A stretch of 64,000 nt of DNA, from assembly GCF_052857255.1 (NCBI RefSeq), contig NW_027526484.1, positions 2,701,501 to 2,765,500 of the forward strand, read 5' to 3'. Positions within the stretch are counted from its first letter, which is position 1. Each line of letters starts with the position of its first letter. Of the stretch, positions 33,274 through 45,607 are shown one piece after another. The notes under the pieces are model-generated. The model was not told the DNA's origin. It made no database searches and worked only from the letters and a program-made list of their open reading frames with translations. A program made the translations under genes and the position numbers. Source of the DNA: Amblyomma americanum (Eukaryota; Arthropoda; Arachnida; Ixodida; Ixodidae).

Positions 33274-35100
33274 ATGGACCTTATGAAATTGTCAAAGTCG
33301 GACTTGCTGTTGTTATGCGAGGAACTGTCAATAGAAGTACAGGGAAAAATTACAAAACTTGAAATATGCAAGACAATTGAAAAGCACGTAGATTACGATC
33401 AGCTGGTAGATACGTGGAATTTGGGACAGGAAGAAAAAAGAAAAAGGGAAGCGGAAAGAGAAAAAGAGAAAGAACGGCAAAAGTGGGAAGCTGAAAAAGA
33501 AGAAAGAAATCTAAAGCGATTGCAGCTTGAAAGCGAAAATCGAAAAAAAGGCGACAGTACGAGAGCCGGGTCTCCTGAAAGAGCAAGCGATGTACAATCA
33601 TATAGAATGAACAGATTCATGCAGCCCTATGAAAGTGGAAGGGACATAGGATTGTACCTGGGAAACTTTGAGAGAACTTGCGAAAGGGAGAACTTTGCTT
33701 GCAGTACGTGGCCGCAACGGCTTCTGACACTCTTGCCATGTGAAGTAGCTGAAGTCATAGCGAGACTTAGCACACAAGACGCAGCTGACTACGAAAAAGT
33801 CAAAGCCAGCCTGCTAAAAAGGTACCGGCTGTCAGCCGAAGCTTTCCGACAGCGCTTCAGGAACGCAATGAAAAACGATAGCGAGGGCTATTCGGATTTC
33901 GCGTATGGCCTAAAGACGAATCTGCTAGAGTGGCTAAAAGGAGCCGAGGTTTATGAAAGCCGAGACAAAATCATTGAGTGTTTTTGCCTTGAGCAATTTT
34001 ACCGAAGCATTCCCCAAGTGGTGAAACTGTGGGTTCAAGACAGGGAAAAAGTCGACACAGTTGAAAGGGCCGCTGAGCTAGCAGAGGAGTACGTTTCGCG
34101 TAGAAGGTTGAGCACTGAAGAGGGTGCGTCACACGCTCGAAACGCGATGCGAGATAAAGGGCCTAGCAGAAAGGCGCGAAGTGCTAGAAGTTCGGAGCAA
34201 TCAGAGGCAACGAAGGTAGCGCCAGAAAAGCGTGAAGAACAGGCGAAGAGACAGGGAGCAGACAAAGCCGCGAAAAAAGAGTTTGAGGCTAGTAGGCCAT
34301 TTCGTTGCTACAACTGCAATGGTGTCGGGCACTTTGCAGCCAAGTGTACAAAGCAACGTTTGGTGTTCTCGTGCGTCGAGGATAACGACGAGAATCTAGA
34401 GCTCCTTAAGCCATACCAGCACGAGCTGCACGTTAACGGGAAACCGTGCAGGGTGTTTCGTGATAGCGCTGCGACGATGGACATTGTCCACCCGTCTTAC
34501 GTGTCAGTGGACGATTTTACGGGAGAAGTCTCGTGGATAAAACAGGCAGTAGAAGAACACAGTGTATGCCTTCCCATAGCTAGAGTGATAATTTGTGGAC
34601 CGTTTGGAGAGCTAATCACTGAGGCCGCAGTTTCGAAGGCCGTGCCACTTCAATATCCTTACCTCTTCTCGAATCGATCAGACCAATTGCTACGCGAGAG
34701 AGGCCAGAAACTCGGAAGCGGGGGGATACAAGCTTTGACAAGATCGAAAACTCGTCAGCTTGCATCTCAACTAAGTCAGATTCCAGAACCTCAGGTAGCC
34801 AGAGTTGCACCAGCCAGCATATCGTTGCAATCAAATGAGGAGGGAAGTGAACCAACGAGGAATGAAAGCCAGACAGCTGACCGAGCAAATGAGCGACGAG
34901 GGACTTCAACCACTAAGTCGGATGAGGAATCAGAAAACGCTGAAGGATCCGTTTTATCTCCAACATCGCGTAGTTTTGATCGCCTTCTGCAGGTGAACAA
35001 GGAGTCCCTAACAAAAGAACAGAAGCAGGATCCCACTTTGGAAAGGCTGCACCTTACAGCTAAAGAGGTCATCGCGAGACGCAACATAACGATGCATTAG
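33274..35100 (+). pseudogene. gag: Gmr1-like gag and protease, copy 1
   Basis: This open frame of 608 codons starts at ATG 33274. A short helical N-terminus is followed by a strongly charged coiled-coil-like stretch (residues about 50-92, rich in E, K and R). A capsid-like domain spans about 110-290 and contains MNRFMQPYESGRDIGLYLG. A CCHC zinc knuckle is at 345-358 (CYNCNGVGHFAAKC). A retropepsin-like domain follows with FRDSAATMD at about 395-403. Retropepsins normally have D-S/T-G, so Ala in place of Gly is odd and is shared with copy 2. The frame stops at TAG 35098-35100, where copy 2 has GAG (Glu), so this is a nonsense mutation and integrase continues in the same frame beyond it. Confidence 0.88.
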
Positions 35101-36230
35101 AAGGGAGGCTTACTATACCGACACTACCAGGACAGAAAAGGCAAAACATTTGATCAGCTGGTCGTGCCCGAAAAATACAGAGCGGACATTCTGAGTCTCT
35201 GCCACGGAAATGGCTGGGCAGGACATCTGGGAATCAATAAAACAAAAGAGCGCCTATTAATAGAATATTATTGGCCGGGCTGTTTCAAAGATGCAGAACG
35301 CTACGTAAAATCATGCGATGCGCGCCAGCGCGTGGGCAAGCCGGGAGAGACATGGAAGGCTCCACTGAAAATTGTTCCATTGATCTCGGAACCTTTCCGC
35401 CGGCTTGTAATAGACACAGTAGGCCCTTTGCCTAACACGAAATCAGGCTATAAGTACTTGCTTACTATGCTATGTCCCGCCACAAAATTTCCCGAAGCAA
35501 TTCCGTTGAAGGACTTGAGCTCCACAGAAATAGTTGATGCCCTTTTGTTAGCGTTCGCGAGAATAGGATTTCCGGCCGAAATCCAAGCCGATCAGGCGAC
35601 GGTCTTTACAAGCGCCTTGACGACCACATTCCTAGAAAGATGCGGAATAAAACTGTTGCACAGCTCCGTGTATCATCCGCAGTTCCACAGTGTAGAGAAA
35701 TGGCATTCGGTGCTGAAGCGGGTGCTACGCGCTCTTTGTAATGAGCATAAAGCAGACTGGGAGGATTGTCTGCCGGCCACACTTTTCGCTTTATGAACAG
35801 TCCCCCACGAAGCTACGGGGTTTACGCCAGCAGAACTCGTGTACGGAAGAGCCCTCCGCTCTCCCCTCCGAATGCTGAGAGAAATGTGGGAAGGGACAGG
35901 AGAGAACCAGACAGTGGTTGAGTACGTGCTTAAGCTACTGGACCGCCTTAACAACACGAGGGAATTAGTAAATCGAAATATGAAAGCTGCCCAGGAGGCC
36001 GCCAAGGTCTATTATGACAGAAACGCTCGCCTTCGAGGTTTCACCGCGGGCGATCGCGTGATGATCCTCCGGCCATCGAGAAAAAACAAGCTGGAAGTTC
36101 ACTGGGATGGTCCAGTAGAAGTGTTGCAAAAACTTTCGGGATGAATTACGCGCTAAGGGTTCCAGGCAGGGGAAAACAGGTGAGAATCTATCATTGCAAT
36201 CTGATGAAGCCGTTCGTGGAACGCAGCGGG
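35101..36230 (+). pseudogene. Gmr1-like integrase, copy 1
   Basis: This region continues the gag-PR frame directly. The zinc domain has the two His (SLCHGNGWAGHLG), but its last Cys is lost: SCDAR here, SCDAC in copy 2. The core has VIDTVGPLP (first Asp), QADQATVFTS (second Asp) and SVEKWHSVLKR (Glu), the D,D-35-E layout. A TGA at 35794-35796 replaces a CGA (Arg) of copy 2. The C-terminal domain follows (FTAGDRVMILRPS, then HWDGPVEVLQKL) with a GPF/Y-type module and a frameshift near 36141. It leads directly into the RT linker with no RT upstream, which establishes the unusual order. Confidence 0.9.
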
Positions 36231-37736
36231 ATCGTCAATCTGACTCTAAATGAACCAGAAGAGCTCGACAGCGAGAGTCAGGGTTGGAAGGGAGGTGCGG
36301 ACGCTATTTACAACGTGGAAAACATTCTGGCTCACTCCGTGAATGCAGATTTCCTAAGCGGGACACAGGTCGACACGCTAAAGCAGTTGTTGAGCGAATT
36401 CGCTGACCTATTTAGCAGTCGCCCGGGAAAGACACACCTCCTGACACACGAAATCGAGCTCACCTCTGATGAGCCGGTACGGTCGAAACCCTACAGGGTA
36501 TCACCGCGGCAAAAAAAAAAATAATGGACGCGGAAATTCAGCGCATGTTGGAGTTAGGGGTTGCAGAGCCAGCGGAAAGTGACTATACCTCACCGCTAAT
36601 TCTTGTTGAGGCCCTAGGGAAAGATCCTCGTCCCTGCGTGGATTAAAGAAAGCTTAATGCAATTACCAGGGATCAGCTATACCCGATTCCCAACATAGAG
36701 GAAAGGATAGAAAGGGTGAGCGGCGCGAAATTCATTTCCACCCACGATCTCGTACGGGGATATTGGCAAGTTCCCCTCTCAGAAAGCGCGAGCGGGTATG
36801 CCGCTTTCATCTCCCCAGCGGGCACCTTTCGACCCTCCATGCTTAGTTTTGGGTTGAAGAATGCCCCCTACAGCTTCTCGAAATTCATGGACATCGTACT
36901 GAAGGACATGCAGTGCTTTGCACTCCCTTATTTAGACGATGTGGCAATTTTTTTGGAAACCTGGCAAGAGCATCTAGAACACCTAAAGACCGTGTTTTCC
37001 AGTTTACGACAGGCTGGACTGACACTGAAGGCAGAAAAGTGTAGATTTGGTTGCGCACAGGTGACGTACTTGGGCCACGTTGTAGGCCAGGGAACTAGGA
37101 GCCCATTCGAGTTAAAGATTGCCCCGATCGCAGCATTTCCGCAACCACGGACGAAAACGGCCATTCGCTCATTTTTGGGATTAGTTGGGTACTACCAGCG
37201 ATATATTCCTAACTACTCACAGCGGGCTAGTCCCTTAACTGACGCCTTGCGAAAGGGAGCACCTACTAACGAAAGTTGGGATAACCAAAAAGAAAACGCC
37301 TTCAAAAGCATGAAGGAAGCACTCGTGTCCCGACCCTTCCTTAGACCCCTGACTATGGGAAAGAGTTCATAGTCCAGTGTGATTCCAGTGATAGAGGGCT
37401 GGGTGCTGTCTTAAGCCAAGTTGGCTACGACCATGAAGAACACCCAGTTCTCTACATCAGCCGCAAACTGACCAGTAGAGAAGAAGCGTACAGCGCTTCC
37501 GAAAAAGAGTGCGCGTGTTTAGTTTGGGCAGCGCAGAAGTTGTCGTGTTACCTGTACGGAGCAAACTTTGTATTTGAGACTGACCATTGTCCTTTAACGT
37601 GGCTGCGACAGATGTCCCCCAAAAATGGACGCTTGCTCAGATGGAGTCTGGCTCTCCAACAGTACAATTTCTCGGTGCGTTATAAGAAGGGGAAACTGCA
37701 CGGAAATGCTGATGGCTTGAGCAGACTGATGTAAGC
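36231..37736 (+). pseudogene. Gmr1-like reverse transcriptase and RNase H, copy 1
   Basis: The RT linker and fingers begin near 36380 (LLSEFADLFSSRPGKTHLL). A homopolymer A run at about 36512-36522 causes a frameshift. TAA replaces Tyr in the VDYRKLN motif near 36643. The palm is well preserved from 36716 to 37372 (HDLVRGYWQVPL, SFGLKNAPYSFSKFMD, and catalytic YLDDVAIF at about 36929-36952). RNase H begins with VQCDSSDRGLGAVLSQ near 37373-37420 and continues through ASEKECACLVWA and ETDHCPLTWL to SRLM followed by TAA at 37734-37736. At least one more frameshift lies near 37360. Confidence 0.88.
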
Positions 37737-38124
37737 GGGAGAACTAAGAGGAATCTCCTCCTGTGTGAGTGTTTTTTTTTATTTTGTTCCGAGTAATCCG
37801 GCTGTGGCAGTTTCAAAAGGAGATGTTTCGCGCTCAGTCGGCACAACATTAAACCAAATTTGAACACAATTTTTTTAAAAGTGTATTGTTGTCAATGGAA
37901 GAAGCCTGGTGATTCTTTGGCGAAGTCCGAGCGCTTGCGGGTGGGGCAGTGCTTTGCTGTTTGGAACGTCCCACCTGCGCTTTCCTTTGTTGGTGGTGCT
38001 TTGGGTTCTGCCTTGGGGGCGATGATATTGCAATCCAGGGGACCAACACAGACGCCATCTCATCTCTTCCTGCCCAGCGGTCGTCAACGCTGGACATTCG
38101 AGATTTTTCGGGCCGCGGAGGAGC
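37737..38124 (+). other. 3' untranslated internal region of Gmr1-like copy 1
   Basis: Non-coding sequence between RNase H and the 3' LTR, also present in copy 2 (50586-50970, inverted). Its end (TTTTTCGGGCCGCGGAGGAGC) occupies the place of the polypurine tract. The open frames here are not related to known proteins. Confidence 0.7.
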
Positions 38125-38994
<870 letters not shown>

Positions 38995-38998
38995 GCAC

Positions 38999-41285
38999 CA
39001 TGGCACGAATCTCGCTTTCTCAAACCTGTTTGCTCTCGCTCACAGCTAAGCTGTTCGTCGCTCATGCACCGTTCTCCGATATCAATTTATCCATTTTTCG
39101 GCTATAAACTTTCCTTTGCGACAACAAAAGTTCTAGAAAAGATAAGGACCATTCCCCCCCTCCCGTCAACTCCCCCATCTCTCGCCTTGGAATGACGCGA
39201 TACATCACCATTCCACCGCTACGGCTGCTCTATATCCTGTGCCACAGCCATGGCTCCACGCGTCCTGCCTATGGCTGGCACGGTGGCGCCTAGCCGCACA
39301 ACCAGCGCGCCGCGAAAGCATGCACGATCGAGCTGGCGCCGTTCGTAGTCTGCGCAAGCGAAAAGCCACACCTGACACCAGCTCCAATGTATTTCATAAC
39401 CTTGACCTGCAAGGTCCACCATCCTTATATCTTGTGATAAGTTTGAAAATTAATGCGCTTTTGAGATTAATTATTGCTTTCACTACGCGCCACTTCATTT
39501 TTTTCAGCAATCGGCAGGAGAAGAGAACGAAACAATGTGCGAGGACGACTGCTGTGTGCCTACTATCACTGCGAAATGTCTAGCTTGACGTCGTGCGCAG
39601 TGCAGTGCTGCCCGAATAGTAAGAGTTTTATTTTCGTCTTTGGTGAGATGAATTCACCAAGCTTTGACCACCTTCTCTATCAGCTCTTTGGAACGTCATG
39701 TGCTCTAACATATGATGCGTACGGGAAAACATTTGTCATCTACCGCTTATGCTCGACCGTAATCATAACCTCTTGTTCTTCCACTGCAGGGCAGCCCGCA
39801 AATATATGTGCAATTCTTGCGTACTGTTTCGCTTTGGCCTTCATAGCTGCAGGCGCGCTATATGCGGGTTCAACTACAGTAACGATGCGGCAAATGCTTC
39901 ACAAAGGAGCCCCTCCAGCCAATGGCGCGGACCGATTCTCTCCTGCCCCTTGGCCGACCCCCTGGACCTGCTATCGTGAGATTGCAGGGGGTGGCTGATG
40001 AATCACCATGGGTTAATCGCAGTAATCGTGACGTCAGAAAAATCGGTAGATGCCATTGGCTTAAGGGTCTCCTTTAAGAGGCATCTGCCGATCTTTCTTG
40101 CATTGTATGTGCCTAAAGAAATTGAGCAATTTCTAGTTTCAGCTATATTTGCTAAACTTATCGCCAATGAAAAAAAAAAAGATGTAACTCTGGACTGTCC
40201 GACGGGTGACTTTGTGTGCTTTTAAAGACAGAGTTTCGTTTCCTGCGCTACATGTACGGCAAGCGACAAAGAAGAACTGTTTGATTTTTTTCTCAAGAGA
40301 AAGATGCTCTCAGTTACCTGCGTTCAGTGTATTTCGAAAAACTGTGCAAGCCGTCTCTTTCACTGCATACAGAAACAACTTTGTTCAAAGATGTTGTTTT
40401 GATGTCCATGTGCAGGAGATGCTACAGTCTGTGCCTTAACTGCACTTCAATAGAAAGGTTAAAAAACATGTGGTCCCAGTTTAAAGGTGCGTAGTTATGA
40501 TACAAAAACAAGACAATACGTCAATTTGCTTTGAAAACGTGATTAACTTGATTTTGTAACTTTGAACAATTTTTATTGGGGGTGCGACACGGCCTATTAT
40601 GATTATAAATCAACCATTTGACAAATTCATGAAATTCAAATCCGCTTTCTTCAATTATTATGATGACTGTTTCTAAGTATCAAATAAAAATTATTCTGTA
40701 AACTGTCTTGCGAGTATCTTCACGCATGCGGTGTCTCACAAAATTCAGTGTTATTTAATCATTTCTCTTTTTGCCCTGTGACGGCCATATTTAGGCTCAT
40801 CATGACATCATGCATCTCTTTGCAGGTTTGACGTATAAAGAGGTCATTGTACAAGAACTGGAGGAGGAATTTGTTTGAATGCAGTGCAACGGTCCTCCTG
40901 CAAGAGGAAAGCAATGATTAGTCCCGATATCACTAATCAGTTCACTGAAGTACAGATTCATTAGCATGAATGCCTTAGCCGTGCCACAACAGCTTGCCAA
41001 GCTTCGTACGTTGTCGAACCTGAATTTTCAAAAGCTGGATACCAGTGCTTGAAAGCTGGAAAGCCGGTCTGAAAGCTTTATTGACCCATGTGGCGCGATG
41101 AACGTCAAGACAGCGTTGGGCGCTCCATCACCCGAACGCTAACGTCATGTCAGCTGGAAAGGCGGGCCAACTTTAGAAAAGAAAGCGCTTTCCCGAAATG
41201 CCAATGTGGGACCGATCCTGATGCCAGTTCTTGCCATCGTTATGCCGTCTGCGATCCAACGTGGGTGTTGAGCTTGGGCGTGCGT
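38999..41285. other. unassigned stretch
   Basis: I find no supported gene. The open frames at 39239-39583, 39474-39998 and 40800-41000 lack family motifs or convincing splice contexts. Confidence 0.45.
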
Positions 41286-41289
41286 GCAC

Positions 41290-41357
41290 GGGAAGCGTCC
41301 GGTAATCTGGTTTATTCCTATACGGTAGTACGTCTCCGCTATGCTAAAAATGTTTAG
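41290..41357. repeat. partial copy of the 59.8-kb MITE arm
   Basis: GGTAGTACGTCTCCGCTATG and CTAAAAATGTTTAG match, with a few changes, the right arm of the fold-back element at 59839-60016 (GATAGTACGTCTCTGGTACG, CTAAAAACGTCTAC). Only one arm is recognisable. Confidence 0.5.
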
Positions 41358-41369
41358 CTCACGGCGACG

Positions 41370-41885
41370 GCTACGCTAAAATAGAACTTAACCTGGGGCA
41401 GCTAGTGCTGGAAAAAAAGGACGGCGCCCTTTTTGCACGTAGAAATAATATTAGGTCCAGCTATGCAAATTAGGATGCAGTTTCGTTCCACGCCGATTTG
41501 TTCCGAACGAACATCAAATAGACTGCTGAGAAGATTACAGTTTCATCCTGGACAATCCTACGAGCACTCATACACGTAAAAAGGGGCCGCGTTTATGTTC
41601 CAGAATATTCCATGCCTCAGCTATCGGGTGCCAGTTTTGGATGCTTCTGGTGCTGCTAAGTTTTCACTTTACCTGATGCGTATCACATGAGTCAGCTTGT
41701 TATTGACTTCCGAGTAGTTGCACATTATCCACATGCTATCTTTATGGCGGGGATTCCTGGGCTCCAGCATACGCTCTGATCACCAGATAGCCAGTGCGCC
41801 AAGGCTTCTTTTAACGTGATAGCATTACGGCACGTTCACCAGAAAATTCGGTGCCGGCGTTCTCGACGTCGCTGTTGTGAGCGAA
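41370..41885. other. unassigned stretch
   Basis: No supported feature. Confidence 0.4.
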
Positions 41886-41889
41886 AAAA

Positions 41890-42113
41890 ATCACGGACAT
41901 GGCCCTGGCAAATGGGGCACATAGGTCACATGACCTTGCGGCATCATCACAATCTGCCCAGCGTGGCAGGGGGCAGTTAAATTATTGGTCGCACGGGAAG
42001 AGCGACCGGGGCCGAACGAGGCCCACCGCTGGGAGCACCTACCATCGCAGGGCAGTGGGGCATTCCTTAACCATTGCACCACTGCGCCAGGAGTGGTATG
42101 AGGACTCCCATAT
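41890..42113 (-). mobile_element. tRNA-derived SINE, family 1 (inverted copy)
   Basis: The reverse complement shares GGGAGTCCTCATACCAC and the box-A-like head (GTGCAATGGTTAAGGAATGC, CCACTGCCCT) with 985-1060, then diverges into its own body ending in a T-run on the minus strand (plus-strand AAAAAAA near 41884). Confidence 0.6.
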
Positions 42114-42689
42114 ATCTAAAAATGTAAAGTATAGAACGACCTTCCACATTTGTGGAAATGATTCCATTACGCTGTCGCATCATACCCTTCAGGCGATGCT
42201 TAGGTGTCCGTTCCAATTTTTCTTTTTTCTTACAGCTTTAGCATCCATTCTGTGCGGACTGTACTACACTTCTGCGCTACACCGGCACACGTGTAACAAG
42301 ATTCAGAAAACTTAACTTCTTTCAGAACGTATCGCGATGTACTAGCATGTTTCTGATAGGGTAGTGCCCATGCATAGCGAAATGAAGTCGCAGTCTTGTG
42401 TGGGATACAATTTGTCAGTACGACCCCTCGGTCATTCGAGGGAGGTTTGCTCGATTTTCAAGTGCAAGTACTTCTCTTGGGCACACTTTCGAAGATCTAG
42501 TGTAACTTGTGAAATGGACGTTCATATTTTACACAACGCGATTCATCTTCGGCAAGTTAATTCAATAGCACCCGGGCATTCATGTGTGACTTTTTGGCAC
42601 TAGTGCCACCATAATCGCTTACTGGCTTGCGATTTTGAGATTGGTGCGTGGAATGGTTGATGGAAATCAATAAAGTTTTTCTTTCTTGG

Positions 42690-42720
42690 TGACCCCGTGC
42701 GGGTCACCAACAAGAAAAAA
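42690..42720. repeat. short perfect hairpin
   Basis: CTTGGTGACCC, a 5-nt loop and GGGTCACCAA form a strong stem-loop, preceded by AATAAAG near 42670. It is flanked by T-rich and A-rich runs, so it may be the end of a short repeat. Confidence 0.5.
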
Positions 42721-42819
42721 CCATGACAGTTCACCTAAACGCTGAACCGCGAGAAATTTCCTCCAGGTCGGTAATTATAAGTACATATACGTAACCTTAA
42801 ATTAGCATCTCAGCCCGGC

Positions 42820-43420
42820 CAGTCATATTGAAACAATTCGCTCTGCCGCTTCCAAGAAACTTGGCTTTATCCACCACACAATAAAGCCTGTCCCACAGCC
42901 CATAGGGCTAATAGCTTATAACAGATATATAAGACCTAAACTTGAATACGCGAGTGTATCATGGGATTCATTTTTTTTTAAACGATGACCATTTCCTGGC
43001 GGTGGCACAAAAAAAAAGTCATCCGCTTCATTTTCAACAGTTATCAGAGGCATGCTTCAAATCCGATCTCATGACTGCAAACAATATTCCACCCTTGAAA
43101 AAGACAAGACCACTCGCCAGGCTGAAATTTCTTCCCTCACTTTATCCTCAACGGTTTAATTTCAGCCACCGGCGACAACCTGCGCCCACGTTTAACCCGA
43201 CATACAAGGCACATTCATGATGACCACAGCCTTACGCCATACTTCGCGCGCACGAACTTCTTTAAAAACTCGCTCTTTGGTCGCATTATTGCTCAGTGGA
43301 ACAGATTGCCAGCTCATATCTTTGCCGCGCGTGTTGTTGCCGATTTTGATGCGCGACTGTTTCCTCCCAACTGAGTTAGTGTCCTCTTGTTCTCTGCATT
43401 TTTTTTGTTAATTGCATTTC
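42820..43420 (+). pseudogene. LINE (CR1/jockey-like) C-terminal RT relic
   Basis: In shifting plus frames the region encodes the C-terminal part of an arthropod non-LTR reverse transcriptase: ASKKLGFIHHTIKPVPQPI, then YIRPKLEYASVSWDS, and finally TPYFARTNFFKNSLFGRII with WNRLPAHIFA. This is the thumb-to-C-terminal layout of CR1/jockey-type ORF2 proteins. Frameshifts and stops are frequent. 5' truncation is typical. The clade is uncertain. Confidence 0.75.
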
Positions 43421-45300
43421 TATTTTTTCTTGAAGATTCATTTTAAATGTTTGGTTATTGTAGCACTCGGCTGCTTTACAAAAACGTTTTTCGTGCCACT
43501 TGACTGTCGGCGCCTTGATTTTTTTATTCTGGGAAAGTGCGGTTTTTCGAGCGATTCCTGTTACCCCCTTTTGCCGGTATGCTCCTCGTCCGCATGTCAG
43601 ATCCTTTGTGAAGATCGTTATTCGTTGTATTTTGACGTACTGGCAATTGTTATCTCCTTGGCTGTTCTTGTAACATTGTCCACTCTGCTTGTCCTCGGTC
43701 TTCAGTTATATTGCACAAAGAACAACAAAAAACGCTGACACTGCTGCAAGCATTCAAAAATATGTTTTTCTGCAGGTAGCTAACTGACGTTTATTTGCAA
43801 AATACAAGTGATGTTGAATAACCTTTGCCTCCTGAGGAATAACGTCGCTGATCAGAAATCGCTGATCACGCGTGGAAAACGGGAATTTATCAAGCGCGAA
43901 GCGTTTTCTTAATATCTGTATCTGTAATTGCCCGCATTATAACGCCGTGCGCGCTTAGGGATATGCTATTGGTTATCCACAGAAAGAGATACGGGATGAA
44001 ATATGATAGATAATATATAATGAAGTATCTTTTCATTCGAATTTCACCTGGCTCTAATTCTTTTAGTACTTCTTTATTGCCCCGTGTCCGCGCGTTCTTC
44101 AAGCAGTAGGGGAAATGTTAAGAACTACATAGTATCAGACAGAAAGAACTCTATCATAGCAGTCTTATACTCATTACATGCCTTCCAAGTTCCTGCACTG
44201 CTTACGAATAAACTTAGGGCACAAGGTGCGCTTACCTGTCCTTAGAAAAGGGTGTGCGGAAAAAGGCGACCTAATTGTTATCACTTTCCACCGGTAACCA
44301 TGATTAGAAAACTGCATTAAAATTTAAAGCAGTACATGGTAATAAAATTCTTGAGTGCAAATAAAAGCAAAAGGGTGCACCTTTAAAAGCTGGAGCTCCA
44401 GCAGCGGTGACTGTTCATTTCTTGTTTACTTCTTTATTGTGCAAGCAGCATTAAAATCACTGAATCTTGCCTGCCCGTAGGGCTAAATACAATAAAATTC
44501 TCTTTTAGATTGGTCATTCAGCTCTTCATCATCAATATCACTGACTTTAAATTCTCGATAAAGTGCACGCCGACCTCATCACGCTCCTCTTGCCCACCGG
44601 CTGTTTTGGAACACCAGACAGCAATTTTTTCCTTGTCGTTCGTTTATTTTTACACTGGAGAGCAACTGGCTCATGGGAGTTCGCCATCATCGGCAAACAA
44701 CCGTGAGTTTTCTGTGCAGTTTGAAAGCAAGCGCGATTGTATCTAGGATGCTCACTGAAGGAGCCCTATACATAACGCTGCCTTATTAGATAGCGTTGCT
44801 TTATGTGCTCAATATAGGATTTCTTGAACCGCCACCTCCAGGTCATGAATGTCGCCAATAGTCTTGGCAGATTCAGGGTGTCCGGGCTTGTCGGTAGTTC
44901 AGGGTCGCTGAAAGAGCCCAGAAAAGGCAAAGGCGAAGAAGTAGCACAGGAAAACGCAAGTGGTTACTTCCAACAAGATTTATTTGAAAGCACGTCAGGT
45001 TCCTACACACGGGAAGCGCCCATAACAACAAAAAAACCCTTCTCGTGGCCTCTAGGAAAGTGTGAATGTGACCACAAAAAAACAAAGACTACTCCAGCGT
45101 GGCTGCTTCATTGTCTCGATAAAAAGCTTCCTCTAATGCAGTCCCCAGAAGCAATTATATCCTTAAGCCACAAAAGGGCGGGATTTGTGATCCCATCTTT
45201 TATAACGGACTTTCAACGGCACTAAGGACATAGCACTTGCATTACTTTTCTCGAGAAGCATAGCGGTCCTGAGTTTGTTCATTACGATCTGTGCAACTAG
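43421..45300. other. LINE 3' flank and unassigned stretch
   Basis: The first 300 bp may be the 3' UTR of the LINE relic. Further right, 44880-45230 includes TTCCAACAAGATTTATTTGA (an inverted polyadenylation signal) that resembles the terminus of a Penelope-like or other retroelement. I cannot identify a protein. The 3' UTR of the NRF-6 gene, which ends at 45305, must occupy some of this region on the minus strand. Possible AATAAA sites on that strand are at 44980-44985 and 44434-44439. Confidence 0.4.
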
Positions 45301-45304
45301 AGAT

Positions 45305-45601
45305 TCAGAGATGACACGTTGTCAGGTTCCCCTTTTCGTAATGCCACCCATTAGACGTCTTCTTGTCGTCGCTGTTTTCTAGCGAGGCTACCTTTTCAGC
45401 TCGCCGAGTCGGGGCTACCCTCGGTAATTTGTGTTCAGCACCATCAGCATGTGGCAGCACACCAATAGCCTCCTTGCTCATCCTTCTACGTAGTGGCTCG
45501 AAGATGAGTTTCTCCAGCTTTCCCGTCGGTGCCTCGCAGATGATGAACAGCAGGTAGCTGAGCAGGAAGCTCCAGACAAGTATAGTGAAGAAGAAGGACA
45601 T
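45305..45601 (-). CDS. nrf-6: NRF-6-like acyltransferase, last exon
   Basis: Final exon of a nose-resistant-to-fluoxetine (acyltransferase-3 type) membrane protein. NRF proteins are multi-pass membrane proteins implicated in lipid and xenobiotic handling, and their biochemical reaction is unproven. The acceptor (GACAG at 45606-45602) opens in phase 0. It encodes the last transmembrane helix (FFFTILVWSFLLSYLLFIIC), then the family's EAP motif followed by LEKLIFEPL, and a charged cytoplasmic tail of about 55 residues ending in TGA at 45305-45307. Joined to the exon at 47704-47846 the frame is continuous (HFFV then MSFFF). No disruption is seen. Confidence 0.88.
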   Translation of the reverse strand: MSFFFTILVWSFLLSYLLFIICEAPTGKLEKLIFEPLRRRMSKEAIGVLPHADGAEHKLPRVAPTRRAEKVASLENSDDKKTSNGWHYEKGNLTTCHL

Positions 45602-45607
45602 CTGTCA

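Noticed and set aside
39474..39998. 174-codon plus frame
   Set aside because: No motif, antisense and alternate frames equally open, and no supporting regulatory or splice context.
43412..43738. Hydrophobic plus frame resembling a membrane protein
   Set aside because: It directly follows the LINE relic and is T-rich, so its hydrophobicity reflects composition (Phe/Leu/Val codons).
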